From contig RGPS01000021.1 of the NCBI GenBank assembly GCA_010084195.1, positions 1-45,589 on the forward strand: a stretch of DNA of 45,589 bases. Reading direction: 5' to 3'. Origin of the DNA: Terriglobia bacterium (GTDB lineage: Bacteria; Acidobacteriota; Terriglobia; Bryobacterales; Bryobacteraceae). Position numbers and translations under genes: made by a program. The notes under the pieces are model-generated. The model made no database searches, was not told the origin of the DNA, and saw only the letters and a list, made by a program, of their open reading frames with translations. Shown here piece by piece: positions 1-9,099 of the stretch. The stretch's first letter is position 1, and the number at the start of each line of letters is the position of its first letter.

Positions 1-600
1 AGTCCTTCATTGATGAACTCGCCTTCGCCGCCAAAGCCGACCCCGTCGAATTCCGCCTCCGCCTCCTCGAAGCCACAAAGGACGACGACGCCGGTTTCAA
101 GCGGGTTCGCTCCATGGCCTGCATCAAAGCGGCGGCGAAAGCCTACGCCTGGGAGGCTCGCCCCGCCGGCAATCCCCAAGCGGCCAAAGGCGACATCCTG
201 ACGGGACGAGGCATCGCCTACGGGGTCCGAAGCCAAACCGTAGTAGCCGAAATCGCCGAAGTAGAGGTCAACCGAATGACCGGCCACGTCTGGGTGAAAC
301 GCCTCGTCTGCGCCCACGATTGCGGCCTCATCATCAACCCCGAAGGCCTCCGGCGAACTCTGGAAGGTGGCATGTTGCACTCCCTCAGTCGAGCTCTCCA
401 CGAGGAAGTTACCTTCGACACGGAAAAGGTAACCAGCCAACCGCCCCGACCTCCCCCACTATGGAGGAGGAGAGACCATCTGCAAACCCCTCCTCGCCGC
501 AGTAGGCAACGCCATCTTCGACGCCACCGGGGTCCGGTTACGAAGAATCCCCTTCCGCGACGCCCGGGTCTTAGCGGCGCTGAAAACCGCCCGAGTATGA
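1..600 (+). pseudogene. 3' part of a xanthine dehydrogenase-family molybdopterin-binding subunit, frameshifted
   Basis: The gene enters from the left edge. Frame 3 (codons from base 3) reads like the C-terminal part of the large Mo-binding subunit of isoquinoline 1-oxidoreductase/aldehyde oxidase-type enzymes: SFIDELA, ADPVEFRLRLL, VAEIAEVEVN, DCGLIINPEG and LEGGMLHSLS are family-typical. After VTS at about base 437 this frame turns to nonsense. The rest of the enzyme continues in frame 1 from about base 460: GGGETICKP, containing the conserved glutamate, then AVGNAIFDATGVRLRR, ending at TGA 598-600. Compared with the family, roughly 25 codons are also missing at the break, so this is a small deletion plus a frame change rather than a single-base slip. 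Either a real pseudogene or an assembly error; the deletion favours real decay. Confidence 0.7.
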
Positions 601-884
601 CGATCTCTGCTCCAATTCGGATGCTGACCATTGCGCTGGCGCTGCTGCCCGCAATGGCCACAGCAACAACTACGAGCTACCGGATTCCGGTAAAGGCGAA
701 AGGCTCCTGCACCCTCTGCCATGTGCAACGCCACGGGAAAAGGGGGCTTTATGCACCGCGCTGGACAAATCTCGTCCTCGCGAAGAATGTCGCAACCTGG
801 CACAACCAGTGTCGGCAGTGCCTCCTTCCAACCCTCACCATTACGACAAAGCTGACCGCCTGCAAACGCTCCTGTCCCGCATGA
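597..884 (+). CDS. small secreted c-type cytochrome-like protein, probably degraded
   Basis: The ATG overlaps the stop of the preceding gene (ATGA at 597-600), the usual arrangement for a cytochrome c partner of this dehydrogenase type. The 95-residue product starts with a plausible signal peptide (hydrophobic LTIALALLPAMATA) and has one CxxCH haem site (CTLCH) at about residue 39, followed by an APRWTNL stretch similar to the APxL region of small cytochromes c. Beyond that the sequence is basic and cysteine-rich without a recognisable axial methionine, and the protein is short for the family. With the broken dehydrogenase upstream, I suspect this gene is also damaged. A chance open frame at the 3' end cannot be excluded. 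Confidence 0.4.
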   Translation: MTISAPIRMLTIALALLPAMATATTTSYRIPVKAKGSCTLCHVQRHGKRGLYAPRWTNLVLAKNVATWHNQCRQCLLPTLTITTKLTACKRSCPA

Positions 885-1015
885 AACCAACGGAATGTTA
901 GACTCGCAACTCAAGTAAACGGCGCCCCGTAGCACCCTTACGCTGAAGCCCTGCTGCCTTCCCTTCGTCGCCCGTCTGACACCCCGAAACGGAAACAGGA
1001 GAGTGCCCTTCAGCC

Positions 1016-2104
1016 ATGCTGTTTTTCGACCCGCAATCACCGCAGCAGCAGACTTCACCGGTTGCCACGCCAACACCAACACAGTCGGGTAACGGAAATC
1101 TGGCGCCCCCCGACAATCCCCCAGGCGACCGAAATACCGACTCGTGCGTGCCTCGCCCCGGACAGACGGAGGTCGTTCACAACTATCGCAATGCCGGCCC
1201 CGCGCCAGGTACCCTTCCGTTCCGCTGGATGTATGGGTCCCGCGTGGCTGCGATCAACCGCGACCCTCGAATTCAGCTTGTCCAGTACAACGAAGATACC
1301 TGCGTTCTTCGACAGAACGTCTGCGTCCACTGGGCAGCACCCTTCACCTATCTTCTGTTCGGCAACAAGGGAGCCCTGCTGATCGACACCGGGGCGACGG
1401 CCGACGCAGCGCACTACCCTCTCCGCGCGACGGTGGACGCCATCATGCTCCGCTGGAGCCAGATGACAAGGAAGAAGGTCCCCCTCACCGTCGTCTTCAC
1501 GTCCGGCGAAGACATCGCCCAAAACCAGGGTGCGGCGCAATTCGCGGGACGTCCCGAAACAATGCTGGTACCGCGTCCCTTGCAGGCGATGAAGGACTTC
1601 TATCGCCTGAGCAGCAATTGGCCGGAGAGCGGCGCAAAGGTCGATCTGGGAGACCGCGTGATCGATGTAATTCCGACTCCGGGTGCTCACAAGGATGGCC
1701 TCACCTTCTATGACTCCTACACACACCTGCTGTTCACCGGCGATCTGCTGTTCCCCGGTCGCATCAATATCAGCCATGACCGCGACTACCTCGCGTCCCT
1801 GGAGCGATTGCAGCGCTGGAAGCAAACGCATAACGTGAAGTGGCTTCTGGGCGGACACATCGGCATGCAATTCGTTCCCGGCAAGGACTGCCCCCGCTTC
1901 GCCACCCACAAGCCCTACGAGCGTGTCCTGCAGATGGAACCCGCGCTGCTTGATGATGCCGTGGCCTCAACCAGGGAGGTCGTCGGGAAGAAACTGGCGC
2001 TGATTCGCCCGGACTTCATCCTTCTGAACGGCGTCAGCCCGGACGAAAAGGCGCAGTTGTTCCCGCCAGGGGTGCCCAACATTGCAGCACCCTACCCCTT
2101 CTGA
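1016..2104 (+). CDS. metallo-beta-lactamase-fold protein with degenerate metal motif
   Basis: This 362-residue protein is a paralogue of its downstream neighbour: both share PGT-P-RW, QYNE/WYNE, an APF-YL-FGN segment and a TGDL/TGDM segment. The fold is metallo-beta-lactamase, with an ALLIDTG strand at residues 120-126, TGDLLF and a GGHIG near the end. The hallmark HxHxDH metal motif is replaced by TSGEDIAQ (about 162-169), so the first metal site should be lost, and the next histidine sits in PGAH rather than PGH. The N-terminus is Pro/Gln/Thr-rich without a clear signal peptide. A GGAG-like sequence lies about 12 bases before the ATG. Hydrolase activity is doubtful; a structural or regulatory partner of the next protein is possible. 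Confidence 0.75.
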   Translation: MLFFDPQSPQQQTSPVATPTPTQSGNGNLAPPDNPPGDRNTDSCVPRPGQTEVVHNYRNAGPAPGTLPFRWMYGSRVAAINRDPRIQLVQYNEDTCVLRQNVCVHWAAPFTYLLFGNKGALLIDTGATADAAHYPLRATVDAIMLRWSQMTRKKVPLTVVFTSGEDIAQNQGAAQFAGRPETMLVPRPLQAMKDFYRLSSNWPESGAKVDLGDRVIDVIPTPGAHKDGLTFYDSYTHLLFTGDLLFPGRINISHDRDYLASLERLQRWKQTHNVKWLLGGHIGMQFVPGKDCPRFATHKPYERVLQMEPALLDDAVASTREVVGKKLALIRPDFILLNGVSPDEKAQLFPPGVPNIAAPYPF

Positions 2105-2118
2105 AAGGAGATAGGGAA

Positions 2119-3123
2119 ATGAAAGGCGACCAACAATTGAACCGAAGAAGTTTTGTTACTTTTCCCGCGGCAGTCGGGGCTCTGTCGGCGCTGGAAGTGA
2201 GCGCGGAAGCCGCTGTCCGGACCATCGACTTCACAACCCATACTCCCGCCCCGGGCACATTCCCGGCGCGCTGGATTTGCGGCTCTTCCAGTTGCATGGA
2301 CAATCAGGACCCGCCGATTCAGGTCCACTGGTACAACGAACATACCGCTATCCTCCACCAAAACAAGGCCTGGAGTTACGAAGCCCCTTTCATGTACCTG
2401 TACTTCGGGAATGAGAGGATGCTGCTGCTGGATCAGGGCTTCACGCAACTCCGCACGGAGTGGGGTTTGCGCGATGCCGTGGACGCCTGTATCGACAAAT
2501 GGTGCAGGCGTCATGGCCGGAAAGCAGCCGAGATGCAACTTCTCCTGGCATTCAGCCACCTGCACTCGGACCACTACGCCGCGATCAACCAGTTTCTCGA
2601 CAGGCCCAATACCCGAACCATGGGCCTCACACACGACGAAATGATGGGTTTCTGGGGTATGACGAACTATCCGGAAGAGCGGGTGTCGCTGGACCTGGGC
2701 GATCGCAAAGTCCTCATCTGGGGTAGCCCCGGGCACATGATTTCCGAGTTCGCCTACTACGACACCTACACCCAAATTCTCTACACAGGCGACATGTTCT
2801 ACTGCGGACGATGTTACATCACCTACTGGGATAAATGGGTCGCCAGCATGAAGCGGCTCATTGACTTTGTAGACGCCAATCCGGTAAGCCACACCGTGGG
2901 CTGCCACATCGAAATCAGCCGCACGGGAGAGGACTATCCGTATGGCCTGACCTGGCAGCCCGACGAGGCTCCCGTCCAGCTAACCGTAGCGGAACTCCGC
3001 AAAGCGTGGGATGTTGCGCAGACCATCGCGAAGCCTGGAATCTACTTCACCGGGTCGGTCTTCCTGTGCAACCAGACCCGCAGTATTACAACGATTGACC
3101 GAAACCCTTACGGCTACAGTTAA
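2119..3123 (+). CDS. Tat-exported metallo-beta-lactamase-fold hydrolase
   Basis: This 334-residue protein starts 14 bases after its paralogue, with a good ribosome binding site (AAAGGAG) ahead of the ATG. The N-terminus NRRSFVTF followed by a hydrophobic stretch is a twin-arginine signal, so the protein is likely folded before export. The intact HLHSDH motif is at residues 147-152, followed by a PGH ligand, the bridging aspartate in YTGDMF and a C-terminal GCHIEI. All expected metal ligands are therefore present, in contrast to the upstream copy. Substrate unknown; the family includes thiolesterases, lactonases and phosphodiesterases. The two genes are surely co-transcribed. Confidence 0.8.
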   Translation: MKGDQQLNRRSFVTFPAAVGALSALEVSAEAAVRTIDFTTHTPAPGTFPARWICGSSSCMDNQDPPIQVHWYNEHTAILHQNKAWSYEAPFMYLYFGNERMLLLDQGFTQLRTEWGLRDAVDACIDKWCRRHGRKAAEMQLLLAFSHLHSDHYAAINQFLDRPNTRTMGLTHDEMMGFWGMTNYPEERVSLDLGDRKVLIWGSPGHMISEFAYYDTYTQILYTGDMFYCGRCYITYWDKWVASMKRLIDFVDANPVSHTVGCHIEISRTGEDYPYGLTWQPDEAPVQLTVAELRKAWDVAQTIAKPGIYFTGSVFLCNQTRSITTIDRNPYGYS

Positions 3124-3227
3124 CCATCGGGGACAAGTCTGCTGCGGGTGCCGCAACATCCAGAGGTATCCTGTGATTTACCAATATCGGTCCCCGTGTT
3201 CAGCGACCAATCCGGAGTTCTTCGCGT

Positions 3228-4004
3228 ATGGACAAAATAGTTTCAGCCCCGTGGTTCGCCCTCGGATTGTTTGCAGGAATGCTGCTGGCCTTTGGTGTCG
3301 GCTGGCGAACAGGCGGGCGCCGAAAATCCGGGGAAAATGGCTCCCTTTCCGGAGCGATCGACAGCGCAATCTTCGGGCTGTTTAGCCTGTTAGTCGCCTT
3401 TACTTTTTCCGGGGCGGCCGAGAGATATGACCAACGGCGTCATCTGATTGCCGAAGAAACCAATAACATCGGTACCGCCTGGCTGCGTGTGGATCTGCTG
3501 TCAACCAGCGACCAGCCTCCAGTGCGGGAACTATTCCGCAGGTATCTGGACTCCCGTCTGCAAACCTACCGAAAACTGGCTGAAACACCTTTGCCTGAGA
3601 AAGAGATGGCGGAGTCGGTACGACTCCAGGATGAAATCTGGAAACGTTCAGTTGTGGCCACCTCAGGTCCCGGGGCACATCAGGACGCAGGCAAGCTTCT
3701 ACTGCCGGCTCTCAACGCAATGATCGACATCACGACGACACGTGCCATGGCAACCCTGATTCACCCGCCTGCGGCCATCTTGATACTCTTGTTCGGGCTG
3801 GGTCTCGCCAGTTCGTTTTTGATGGGCCTCGGGATGGCGGACGTGACCCGGCGAAATTTGGTCCTGGTAGTTGGCTATGTCGCCATTACAGCCCTGACCG
3901 TTTTAGTCATCGTGGATCTGGAGTACCCGAGACGCGGCCTGATTCGTGTGGACCCCTACGACAGTTTCCTGCGGGACCTTCGGCAGACCATGAACGACCG
4001 CTAA
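3228..4004 (+). CDS. DUF4239 (bestrophin-like) membrane protein
   Basis: This 258-residue protein has four predicted membrane helices: two near the N-terminus (FALGLFAGMLLAFGVGW and AIFGLFSLLVAFTFSG) and two near the C-terminus (residues about 180-225). Between them is a soluble helical region beginning RYDQRRHLIAEETNNIGTAWLR. The conserved alternation of arginines and the E-NNIGTA segment after the second helix fit the DUF4239/bestrophin-like family, whose bestrophin relatives are anion channels. Length and helix spacing match. It stands about 100 bases after the MBL pair, so co-transcription is possible but unproven. Function is inferred from the family only. Confidence 0.75.
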   Translation: MDKIVSAPWFALGLFAGMLLAFGVGWRTGGRRKSGENGSLSGAIDSAIFGLFSLLVAFTFSGAAERYDQRRHLIAEETNNIGTAWLRVDLLSTSDQPPVRELFRRYLDSRLQTYRKLAETPLPEKEMAESVRLQDEIWKRSVVATSGPGAHQDAGKLLLPALNAMIDITTTRAMATLIHPPAAILILLFGLGLASSFLMGLGMADVTRRNLVLVVGYVAITALTVLVIVDLEYPRRGLIRVDPYDSFLRDLRQTMNDR

Positions 4005-4030
4005 GCAAAAAAGACCTGCGGTAAAGATCG

Positions 4031-5335
4031 TTACGGAAACAGCGCCATCAGCGCATCTGCAAAAAGCCCCATCCCCCGGGCATCCGGGTGGTTGATCGCA
4101 TTCAGCAGCAGCGTACTGTGCGGCACACCCTGCCGCCACAAACGGCCATAGCGCAAAGACGCATCCGCCAGCCCAACGTCATGCTTGGCGGCAAACTGGC
4201 GCAGACCTTCCACATACGGTCGGGGATCATTGTCGATTTCGCGCTCTCGCGTCAGATTCATCCAGTCGGGCCGGACATAGTGCGGCGTCAGAATAATCCA
4301 CTCCGCATGGATTGCCTGAAAATCTGCCAGCAACTTGCTGTAACGCTCCTCCACCTGGGCCGGCTGAAGACTGGCATCGTTGACGAATTCCGAAATGATC
4401 AGATCCGGTTTTACCGCCAGAACCGTTTCCTTGTAGTTGTGCGGACTCCCCGGCGGCTCCGCCAGATAACTCCCGGTATTGCGCCCACCCCACGCTTGCG
4501 TCAGCAATTCAATGTTCGCCCTGGGGTATCGCTTTCGAAGACGCTCAACGAACTGAGTCTGCCAGCGCGAGGTCTCCCGGTCTGCAAGATACGTAGCGTC
4601 TGTCACGCTGTCGCCCCACGCCAGGATTCGCAATGTCTCCCCGCTTTCCAGCCTCTTCTTCAGCCGACTCACTGTCGCGGTTTCCGAAATCGCACTCTCG
4701 GGATAGGCCGACTCCAGAACAGGGAAGAGGTGTTCGGTCTCGAGCTTCGAAATGAACCCCGGCAGATAGATATTGCCCAGGTGGCGCTCCCCCGCACTCA
4801 CGCGAGGAGCCGCAGGCGCAGCCGCCCTGGGTTCACCCTGCCGAAGAGTCACCTTACCGTCCCCAGTCAGCACCACCGCATCCAGACGCATCTGCGCATG
4901 GCGGTAGCTGACAAAGACGGCCTGATCGGGCTGGATGCGGCTACCGGCCACCCGCCCGAAAGTACCCCAGTCCAGATCGACTTCGTAATCGACCCCGCGC
5001 GTGAACACCGCCGCATCGACCGCAGCCCCGTCACGCAGCACAAAACTCGCGGCTTCCAGCAAATGCGGACTGGTCGTCTCCTGAGCCTTCACGCCAGCCA
5101 GCTGCGCACCCTTCACCCAGCCCCCCGCTTTCGGGTTGAATACCGGCAGCGGCGCATGTCGCTCGGCCACGACGGTCAGCATCACCGGCGGCGCAACCCG
5201 AAGCGTCTGCCTCGGCCCACCCGGCACCACAACCTCAACATCCCAGGGTCCGGTCAGGGCAAAAGAGACAGGCTGCTGAGCCGGAGCGAGTCCGACCGAA
5301 ACAATCGTACAGAGGCAAAAGTACCGGAGTGACAT
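4031..5335 (-). CDS. secreted SGNH/GDSL hydrolase with long N-terminal domain
   Basis: This 434-residue protein has a signal peptide ending near APAQQ. Residues to about 180 form a beta-rich N-terminal domain of unknown role. The C-terminal half is an SGNH hydrolase: ILAWGDSVTD carries the nucleophilic serine (block I), AWGGRNT the block II glycine, EFVNDAS the block III asparagine, and NAINHPDARGMGLFADAL the C-terminal Asp/His region (D and H order differs from the classical DxxH). Likely an esterase on carbohydrate esters or lipids. It is convergent with the DUF4239 gene and sits 8 bases after another SGNH gene on the same strand, so the two form an operon, although they belong to different subfamilies. 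Confidence 0.8.
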   Translation of the reverse strand: MSLRYFCLCTIVSVGLAPAQQPVSFALTGPWDVEVVVPGGPRQTLRVAPPVMLTVVAERHAPLPVFNPKAGGWVKGAQLAGVKAQETTSPHLLEAASFVLRDGAAVDAAVFTRGVDYEVDLDWGTFGRVAGSRIQPDQAVFVSYRHAQMRLDAVVLTGDGKVTLRQGEPRAAAPAAPRVSAGERHLGNIYLPGFISKLETEHLFPVLESAYPESAISETATVSRLKKRLESGETLRILAWGDSVTDATYLADRETSRWQTQFVERLRKRYPRANIELLTQAWGGRNTGSYLAEPPGSPHNYKETVLAVKPDLIISEFVNDASLQPAQVEERYSKLLADFQAIHAEWIILTPHYVRPDWMNLTREREIDNDPRPYVEGLRQFAAKHDVGLADASLRYGRLWRQGVPHSTLLLNAINHPDARGMGLFADALMALFP

Positions 5336-5343
5336 AGCAAAGC

Positions 5344-6453
5344 CTACCGCAGAATCGGCCGCAGGACTCTTTCGAACTCCGCTGCCTGTCGGGTGAAACC
5401 CAGGTCCGTAGGGTGTGAACCATCCACCGTAGCTTCGCCGTCATGCCCCAGCAGATCGTCCGCCTTCAGGTAGTGAAGGTTCGGCACCTGAGCGGCCTGT
5501 AGTGTGGTGAAGGCCTCGCGCAGCGCCGCATGGTTGGCATGGTGCCCGTCACGTCGTGACTGAACCAGGAACGAGTTATCCATAAAGCGATCCTCCACCA
5601 GCAGAATCGGCGTCTGCGGATGCGCCTCGCGAAGCAGTTTTACACCCGGCACAATGCGCTCGGCCACCTGCTTCGCATTCATGTTCGGCAGACAATCAAG
5701 CACAAAAACTGCGGGGTCCAGTTCGGCGACAAACTTCACCACCTCGGGCTCCATCCTGCCGTTACCAGAGAACCCAAGGTTAATCACCTCGCGATCAAAC
5801 CTGCGGCCCAACATGGCCACATGCGTCATGCCAGCCCTCGACGCACCAATGCCGTGCGTAATGGAAGTGCCGTAGAACACGATAGACTTCCTGCCCGCCG
5901 CACGCGCCGGAGCAGCCGTAATGGTGCTGCCCTTGATCACACCGATTTCGAGAGAACTGACCTGGTTGCGGAGTGGCAGATACACCATGAACTCCCGGGG
6001 AGTTGCCGGGATACCCGTAACCAGAGCCCCTGTGTTTTCCGGAAGCTTCGTCGGTGTACCAATCCCCACCCACCGCCACTTCCCGGCATCATTCCGGGCA
6101 TATAGATCCAGACCACTGGAAGCCACCGCCGTGATGTTGGACCCCGCCAGAGACTTGCCCGTCACGTTCCAGCGCGCATGGATAGCCGTGCTGCCGGCCA
6201 CGAAGCGAACCGCCACACCGGACGAATCCGTGCTCAGATTCCAGACCGGAGCAGGAACCACGCCCTCAGCCCGACCCGGGAAACGGTCATAAGGAGATTT
6301 CAGATCCCGAAAGCCCAAACCCTCAACCGTGAATTTCTTCGCGTCATGCCAGTCCAGTTCCGGCGGGGGTGGGGGAACGGGTGCGGGAGCAGCCGGAGTC
6401 TGCGCAAGCAGCGGAGCACCCGCAAGTGAGATCAACAAATGGCGTCGGTTCAT
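5344..6453 (-). CDS. secreted GxDLY-type SGNH hydrolase
   Basis: This 369-residue protein begins MNRRHLLISLAGAPLLAQ, a signal peptide with a Tat-like twin arginine. The N-terminal beta domain contains SGLDLYARN, matching the GxDLY motif of the domain that precedes one class of GDSL lipases. The C-terminal hydrolase has FYGTSITHG (nucleophilic Ser), LGFSGNGRM (block II), DCLPNM (block III) and VDGSHPTDLGF with the catalytic Asp and His. All catalytic positions are present, so it should be active, probably as a carbohydrate acetylesterase or lipase. The start codon overlaps by 15 bases the earliest possible start of the divergent DUF1592 gene, so both promoters share this region. Confidence 0.85.
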   Translation of the reverse strand: MNRRHLLISLAGAPLLAQTPAAPAPVPPPPPELDWHDAKKFTVEGLGFRDLKSPYDRFPGRAEGVVPAPVWNLSTDSSGVAVRFVAGSTAIHARWNVTGKSLAGSNITAVASSGLDLYARNDAGKWRWVGIGTPTKLPENTGALVTGIPATPREFMVYLPLRNQVSSLEIGVIKGSTITAAPARAAGRKSIVFYGTSITHGIGASRAGMTHVAMLGRRFDREVINLGFSGNGRMEPEVVKFVAELDPAVFVLDCLPNMNAKQVAERIVPGVKLLREAHPQTPILLVEDRFMDNSFLVQSRRDGHHANHAALREAFTTLQAAQVPNLHYLKADDLLGHDGEATVDGSHPTDLGFTRQAAEFERVLRPILR

Positions 6454-9066
6454 GGCTTGTCCAGTTTAACGAAAACCTCTCGTTCCCGCTCACATATAAT
6501 ACGTAGCTTGAGAAGCCTGACTCTCTTTACGCTCTTCGCCACCGCCTTGGCGGCGGCCCCGCCCCCCGCATCCGTGCGTTCCTTCCTTTCCGCGAACTGC
6601 ATTGGCTGCCATAACGCAAAGCTGAAGCAGAGCAACCTGGACCTTTCCTCCCTCGCGTTCAACCCCGCCAACAACGACAATTTCACCCTCTGGACCAAAG
6701 TTCACGATCGGGTCCACGACGGCGAAATGCCCCCCATCGCCGCCCCCACCCTCACAAAGGCATCGCGAGACGCCTTCCTCAATCAGCTATCCGCACCCCT
6801 CATCGCCACCGACCGCGCCCGCTACTCTGCCTCCGGTCGGTCTCTGATCCGTCGCATGAACCGCCAGGAGTACGAGAACACCCTCCGCGACCTCCTCGGC
6901 GCCCCCTGGCTCCAGATTCAGGACATGCTGCCAGAAGATGGCCTCGCCTGGAAATTCAACAAGAGCGGCGAAGCCCTGGACGTCTCGCACGTCCACATGA
7001 ACCAGTACCTGATGGCCGCCGACTATGCCCTGCGCGAGGTACTGCCAAATACAACCGCGAAACCCGTCTCCGTCATACAGCGTTATTACGCCCGCGACCA
7101 AAACTCCTTCTTCGGTCAGATCCGCTTCCCCAAGTCCAACGAGCGTGACGCCTTCCCCGTCATTGGCAGCACTGCGGATCTCCCGGTCCTGCACAAAACC
7201 GGTCGCCGAACGCCAGGCGATCCGAAATCCCCCACGCGGGACCTCGAGGGTATCGCCGTCATCTGCAGCAGCTACGAGCCCATCGAACTCCGCTTCAATA
7301 AATTCACCGCCCCCGTCGCTGGCCGCTACAAACTGCGCCTGAATGCGCACTCCGTCTGGGTCGGACCGGAAAAAAGCGAGAAATGGTGGCGTCCCGATCC
7401 GGAGCACATCTCCGAAGGCCGAACCCACGAGCCCATCACCCTCTACTCCGAACGCCCACCCCGTCAGCAGCGACTCCTGGGCAGCTTTGACGTCCACCCG
7501 GAAGCTTCCGTAAATGAAGTGGAAGTCTACCTTCTCAAGGGTGAAACCATTCGTGTGGACGCCGCCCGCTTCTTTCGCTCCCGTCCCGTAGCCGGGGGCT
7601 GGCGAAATCCGCTCGCGACCAAAGAAGGCCAGCCCGGTGTGTCCTTCCGCTGGCTCGAAGCCGAGGGCCCGCTGGTGGACCAATGGCCGATCCCGGGCCA
7701 GAAACTGCTGTTCGGCAACCTGACTTACTCAGTCGGCGAGAAGGGCAGCCCCGCTTTTGCATCAAAGACCCCCGCCGCAGACACGCGACGCCTTCTCGAA
7801 AGCTTTCTAAAGCGTGCCTGCCGCAACCCGGTTCCACCGGGCGAAGCCGAACGGTTTGCGCGCCTCGCAGAAAAAGCCATGGCCTCCGGCTATTCCTTCA
7901 CCGATGCCATGCTGGCGGCTTACTCGGCGGTTCTGGTGTCCCCCACCTTCATCACTCTGGACGCCAAACCGGGCCACCTCGACAACTACGCGCTCGCCTC
8001 GCGCCTGTCTTATTTCCTCTGGAATACCGAACCCGACGCCGAGTTACGTCAACTGGCCGAGCGCAAACAACTCCAGGACCCAGCTGTCTTGCGCGCCCAG
8101 ACAAAGCGCCTGCTCGCCGATGCCCGATCGCAACGTTTCGTGAAAGCCTTTCTCGACTACTGGCTCGACCTGCGCAAACTGAACAACACCTCGCCCGACG
8201 AGTCGCTCTACCCCGATTACTATCTCGACGATTTCCTCGTGGAATCCGCCGGCAATGAAACCCAGGCCTTCTTCACCGAGATGCTCACCAGGAACCTGCC
8301 CGCCCGCAACCTCGTCGCCGCAGACTTCGCGATGCTCAACGAGAAACTCGCCGACCATTACGGCATTCCCGGCATAAAAGGTGCCGCCATCGGGCGTGTC
8401 CCGCTCCCCCCCGATTCCCTCCGGGGAGGCCTCATGACCCAGGCCAGCATCCTCAAGGTAACCGCGAACGGCACCACAACCTCGCCCGTTCTGCGGGGAG
8501 TCTGGATCTCCGAGCGCATTCTGGGACGGACCGTGCCGCCGCCACCCAGCGGCGTGCCACCTCTGGAACCCGACACGCGCGGAGCGAAAACCATTCGGGA
8601 GCAACTGGCCCAACACCGCAGCCAGCCGTTCTGCAACTCCTGTCACGCTCGTATCGACCCCGCCGGCTTTGCGCTGGAGAGTTTTGACGTTGCTGGAGCC
8701 CAGCGCAACAAGTACCGGGCTCTCAGTGAGGGCCCCACGCCAGGCCCCAAACCAGCAGAAGGCGTCGGCAAGAACGGCAATCTCTTCCGCTTCCACTACG
8801 CCCTGCCGGTTGACCCTTCCGCAACCCTCCAGGATGGCCGCTCCTTCGCGGATATCCGCGACCTGAAGCGCCTTCTGCTGGCCGATGAAAGGCAACTCGC
8901 ACGTAACCTCGCATCACAGTTCATCACCTACGCAACCGGTGCCCCGGTCCGCTTCGGCGACCGTCCGAAGCTGGAAGCGATCCTCGATCAGGCGAAGGCC
9001 AGTCAGTACGGGACCACAACCCTGCTCGATACAATCATCCAAAGTGAGCTTTTCCGCTCAAAATAA
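6439..9066 (+). CDS. DUF1592/DUF1588 multidomain protein with cytochrome c motifs (PSD1 type)
   Basis: An 875-residue exported protein of the family common in Acidobacteria and Planctomycetes, with the usual order DUF1587-DUF1595-DUF1592-DUF1588-DUF1585 inferred from length and landmarks. An N-terminal haem site CIGCH is followed by a DGEMPP loop; MNRQEYENTLRDLLG marks DUF1587; LASRLSYFLWNTEPD marks DUF1592; RGVWISERILG and CNSCHARIDPAGFALESFD mark DUF1588. Biochemical role unknown; a periplasmic electron-transfer or degradative function is inferred from the haem sites and the linked DUF1552 gene. Start is uncertain: ATG 6439 overlaps the divergent gene, while TTG 6508 lies directly before a clean signal peptide (RSLTLFTLFATALAAA) and 7 bases after a perfect TATAAT. 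Confidence 0.9.
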   Translation: MASVHGLSSLTKTSRSRSHIIRSLRSLTLFTLFATALAAAPPPASVRSFLSANCIGCHNAKLKQSNLDLSSLAFNPANNDNFTLWTKVHDRVHDGEMPPIAAPTLTKASRDAFLNQLSAPLIATDRARYSASGRSLIRRMNRQEYENTLRDLLGAPWLQIQDMLPEDGLAWKFNKSGEALDVSHVHMNQYLMAADYALREVLPNTTAKPVSVIQRYYARDQNSFFGQIRFPKSNERDAFPVIGSTADLPVLHKTGRRTPGDPKSPTRDLEGIAVICSSYEPIELRFNKFTAPVAGRYKLRLNAHSVWVGPEKSEKWWRPDPEHISEGRTHEPITLYSERPPRQQRLLGSFDVHPEASVNEVEVYLLKGETIRVDAARFFRSRPVAGGWRNPLATKEGQPGVSFRWLEAEGPLVDQWPIPGQKLLFGNLTYSVGEKGSPAFASKTPAADTRRLLESFLKRACRNPVPPGEAERFARLAEKAMASGYSFTDAMLAAYSAVLVSPTFITLDAKPGHLDNYALASRLSYFLWNTEPDAELRQLAERKQLQDPAVLRAQTKRLLADARSQRFVKAFLDYWLDLRKLNNTSPDESLYPDYYLDDFLVESAGNETQAFFTEMLTRNLPARNLVAADFAMLNEKLADHYGIPGIKGAAIGRVPLPPDSLRGGLMTQASILKVTANGTTTSPVLRGVWISERILGRTVPPPPSGVPPLEPDTRGAKTIREQLAQHRSQPFCNSCHARIDPAGFALESFDVAGAQRNKYRALSEGPTPGPKPAEGVGKNGNLFRFHYALPVDPSATLQDGRSFADIRDLKRLLLADERQLARNLASQFITYATGAPVRFGDRPKLEAILDQAKASQYGTTTLLDTIIQSELFRSK
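6495..6500 (+). promoter_or_regulatory. TATAAT -10 element before DUF1592 gene
   Basis: A perfect TATAAT lies 7 bases upstream of the in-frame TTG at 6508. No good -35 hexamer is present at 16-18 bases, and no ribosome binding site lies between it and the TTG. This spacing is what leaderless transcripts show. If ATG 6439 is the true start instead, the element lies inside the gene and is meaningless. Confidence 0.35.
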
Positions 9067-9099
9067 GATACAACAAGTAAAGACAGGGAGCACATCAAT

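Noticed and set aside
4088..5332. 414-codon open frame opposite the SGNH hydrolase gene
   Set aside because: The product is Arg/Pro/His-rich, a typical shadow of a GC-rich gene; the minus strand encodes a clear signal peptide and SGNH blocks.
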